A stretch of DNA of 64,000 bases from Piscicola geometra. Lineage: Eukaryota; Annelida; Clitellata; Hirudinida; Piscicolidae. Positions 62,152 to 64,000 of the stretch are shown here, piece after piece; within the stretch, counting starts at the first letter, position 1; each line of letters opens with the position of its first letter. Under the pieces are notes generated by a model. It was not told the DNA's origin and did not search any database. It saw nothing but the letters and a program-made list of their open reading frames with translations. The stretch is taken from positions 8,911,920-8,975,919 of the forward strand of contig OX030961.1 of NCBI GenBank assembly GCA_943735955.1, given 5' to 3'. The position numbers and the translations under genes are program-made.

Positions 62152-64000
62152 ACACCAGCAGAGTGAGAAAGCCCCCTGTGAAAAAGTAGGAAAATATTGT
62201 TTCGAGAAAAAACTAAAAAATAAAAATAATTAAACGGGAAACTTGAGAGTTAAAAGCATTCTAACTAAAGTAACTAGGCTGCTTATAGGGGGCGATTAGA
62301 AGCACCTCAGACGCTTTGGCTTTTGCATTCTCATCGGACGTCCTCGCAATAATCACTCCGTGTCTAGTGCTGTAGCCACCCTCTTCCCGAAGCCCGCCCT
62401 CACACTTAGACTTAGAGCTCATCACCGACTAGCAATTTGGCCCACATTCAAACGTGTTGGCGAAATGAAAGGAAAAGGCAATCACTTGTAATAATGATGG
62501 ATTATTATTGATAACGCTTACCAAGCTAGTAACACCTTAGATACATACTACATGTAGTGCATACAATTCATTTGTATGTGAACTTGATTCGCTTGATGCG
62601 TCATCGAGGAGATTGTATATGTTGCAGTCAGAGATATTCAACAGCATCATCAGAACATTTGAACCTTTTATTTTTGCTTTGACGAATTTCGTTTCTTAGG
62701 GTATTCGAAAATTTGCAATGAGTTTTGAACTGTTTTTTTGCACCACTTCCGTCACGTACTGTGTTATTTTGTTTGATACTGTGCTTTAGAGATTTAAAAG
62801 GTAACTTTCATGTTTTATTGTCTCGAATAAAACGCTTCATTATGTTACATTTATTTGTTCTTTCATGCATAGAAAAACCTTCATATCACAACCGAGTAGT
62901 CTTTGTTTTAAAATAAAAAATGGATAAAAGAGATTCAGAATTACATTTTGAACCGATAAACAAAAATTGAAGTTTAAATGGGGTTTTTTCTACTTGTTAA
63001 ATCATCTGACAAGAGAAGGAGGGAGGAAGAAGAGTCTTTGAAAATACAGTAAATAATCAGAGAGTATTCGAAAAACTCAACAAGTTTTGTATAGTCATTA
63101 AAAATGTTTTTTATTTAAAGTATTTCAAATAATGATTTTAAAAACTAATTTAGACATTTTTTATAATTTCGACTATAACTTCGCAGAAAAAACTTCGCAA
63201 AAGAAACTTTCCAATTCCAAAAAATTATCTCGAAAATTTAATTTGAATTTCGTGTATCTGCAAACGAACATCATGTTGCTGGGAAGTGTTCAGTGTTTGC
63301 ATATCTGAAGACATAAAGTAAAACCTGCAATATTTTACAATTAAATATTTATGGGATATTTTGTAGGATATTCTATATTATAGCCAACTAATACGTTTAT
63401 TGTTTAAAAATAAATGTTGTTATTTCCTATTTTCCACATTTTCCATTTTTAGTTTTTATCTATTTAAAAGTTTTGTTTTATTCTTTGAGCATATATGTTC
63501 GGTAATTCAAGAGGCCACTTATTATGGGAACAGAGGGGCGGCGATGACATCCACCTCCAAAACTATTACTTTTTTCTTATTTTGTTGTTTATTGCAATAA
63601 TTTTTTGTTTGAATATTTTCACCATCTAAAAAAATCAATTTGCCTTTTTGATTATTTGTTATACAAAAAAAATCATATTAAAAAGTAAAAAAACTTAATC
63701 TTTAAGAAACGTTTTACTTTTTTTTAGCTTTTATCTCGCCTTATTTTCAAAGCTCTTTCGCAACAATGCGCAAATCAATAGCCTCTGTGCTGTGCTGCTT
63801 CTTGAATGAATTGGCGTGCTAGCATAGTTAGTTGTTGGGCTTGTGTCTGAGAATAAAGGTTTTAGTTGGTGTATGTGTTACGTTTATTATTATTATTATT
63901 ATTGTTGTTGTTGTTGTTGTTAATACCATTTGCTTTTTTAAATGTATTTTTATGTTTATTTTCCCCTCTCTGGGAATCAGCTGTTGAAGGGAAGAAGAAA
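62152..64000. other. 3' UTR of HCN and gene-free AT-rich DNA
   Basis: No ORF with coding character. A candidate poly(A) signal AATAAA lies near 62826. A TTA/TTG triplet run is at 63885-63921. The window ends without another gene being visible. Confidence 0.5.

Overview
The window is eukaryotic and almost certainly from an invertebrate animal. Every gene is split by GT-AG introns, and the recognisable products are metazoan types: an HCN pacemaker channel, a CDKL1/4-type kinase, a Ly6 three-finger protein, MTERF3, the ATP synthase alpha subunit and the large TFIIIC subunit. Conserved exons are fairly GC-rich. Spacers and introns are AT-rich or consist of micro- and minisatellites. The species cannot be named from this sequence.

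Layout. (1) 1-14252 (+): 3' part of a GTF3C1-like gene (TFIIIC box-B-binding subunit), with introns built almost wholly of simple repeats and coding acidic, Asn-rich and Gly/Ser-rich insertions. (2) 15004-18563 (+): complete CDKL1/4-like kinase, 10 exons, 380 aa. (3) 19966-21641 (+): complete MTERF3, 5 exons, 342 aa. (4) 21986 to about 28565 (-): long coiled-coil protein, about 25 exons, 5' end unresolved. (5) 30959-32134 (+): small Ly6/three-finger, probably GPI-anchored protein, 138 aa. (6) 32674-35545 (-): predicted secreted 735-aa protein with signal peptide, coiled coil, about 46 seven-residue repeats, Ser/Thr-rich stalk and hydrophobic C-terminus. (7) 35773-39009 (+): 416-aa AT-hook protein made of small symmetric exons. 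(8) 39352-42459 (-): complete ATP5F1A, 8 exons, 554 aa. (9) 43854-62151 (+): HCN channel, 13 exons, about 1199 aa, with a very long N-terminus, a 12-nt microexon and one apparent frameshift in a C run. 62152-64000 is AT-rich with no gene seen.

The genes do not form an operon or a common pathway. GTF3C1, the AT-hook protein and MTERF3 concern nuclear or mitochondrial gene expression. ATP5F1A is oxidative phosphorylation. HCN, Ly6 and the heptad-repeat protein act at or outside the cell membrane. Orientation is the main context signal. Genes 6 and 7 diverge from a 227-bp spacer. Three gene pairs converge (3/4, 5/6, 7/8), and at two of them the poly(A) signals of both genes form one short palindrome.

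Exon borders were set by hand from GT/AG sites and reading phase. For genes 2, 3, 5, 6, 7, 8 and 9 the phases close exactly; for 9 this requires removing one C from a run of eight. Parts of genes 1 and 4 remain approximate.
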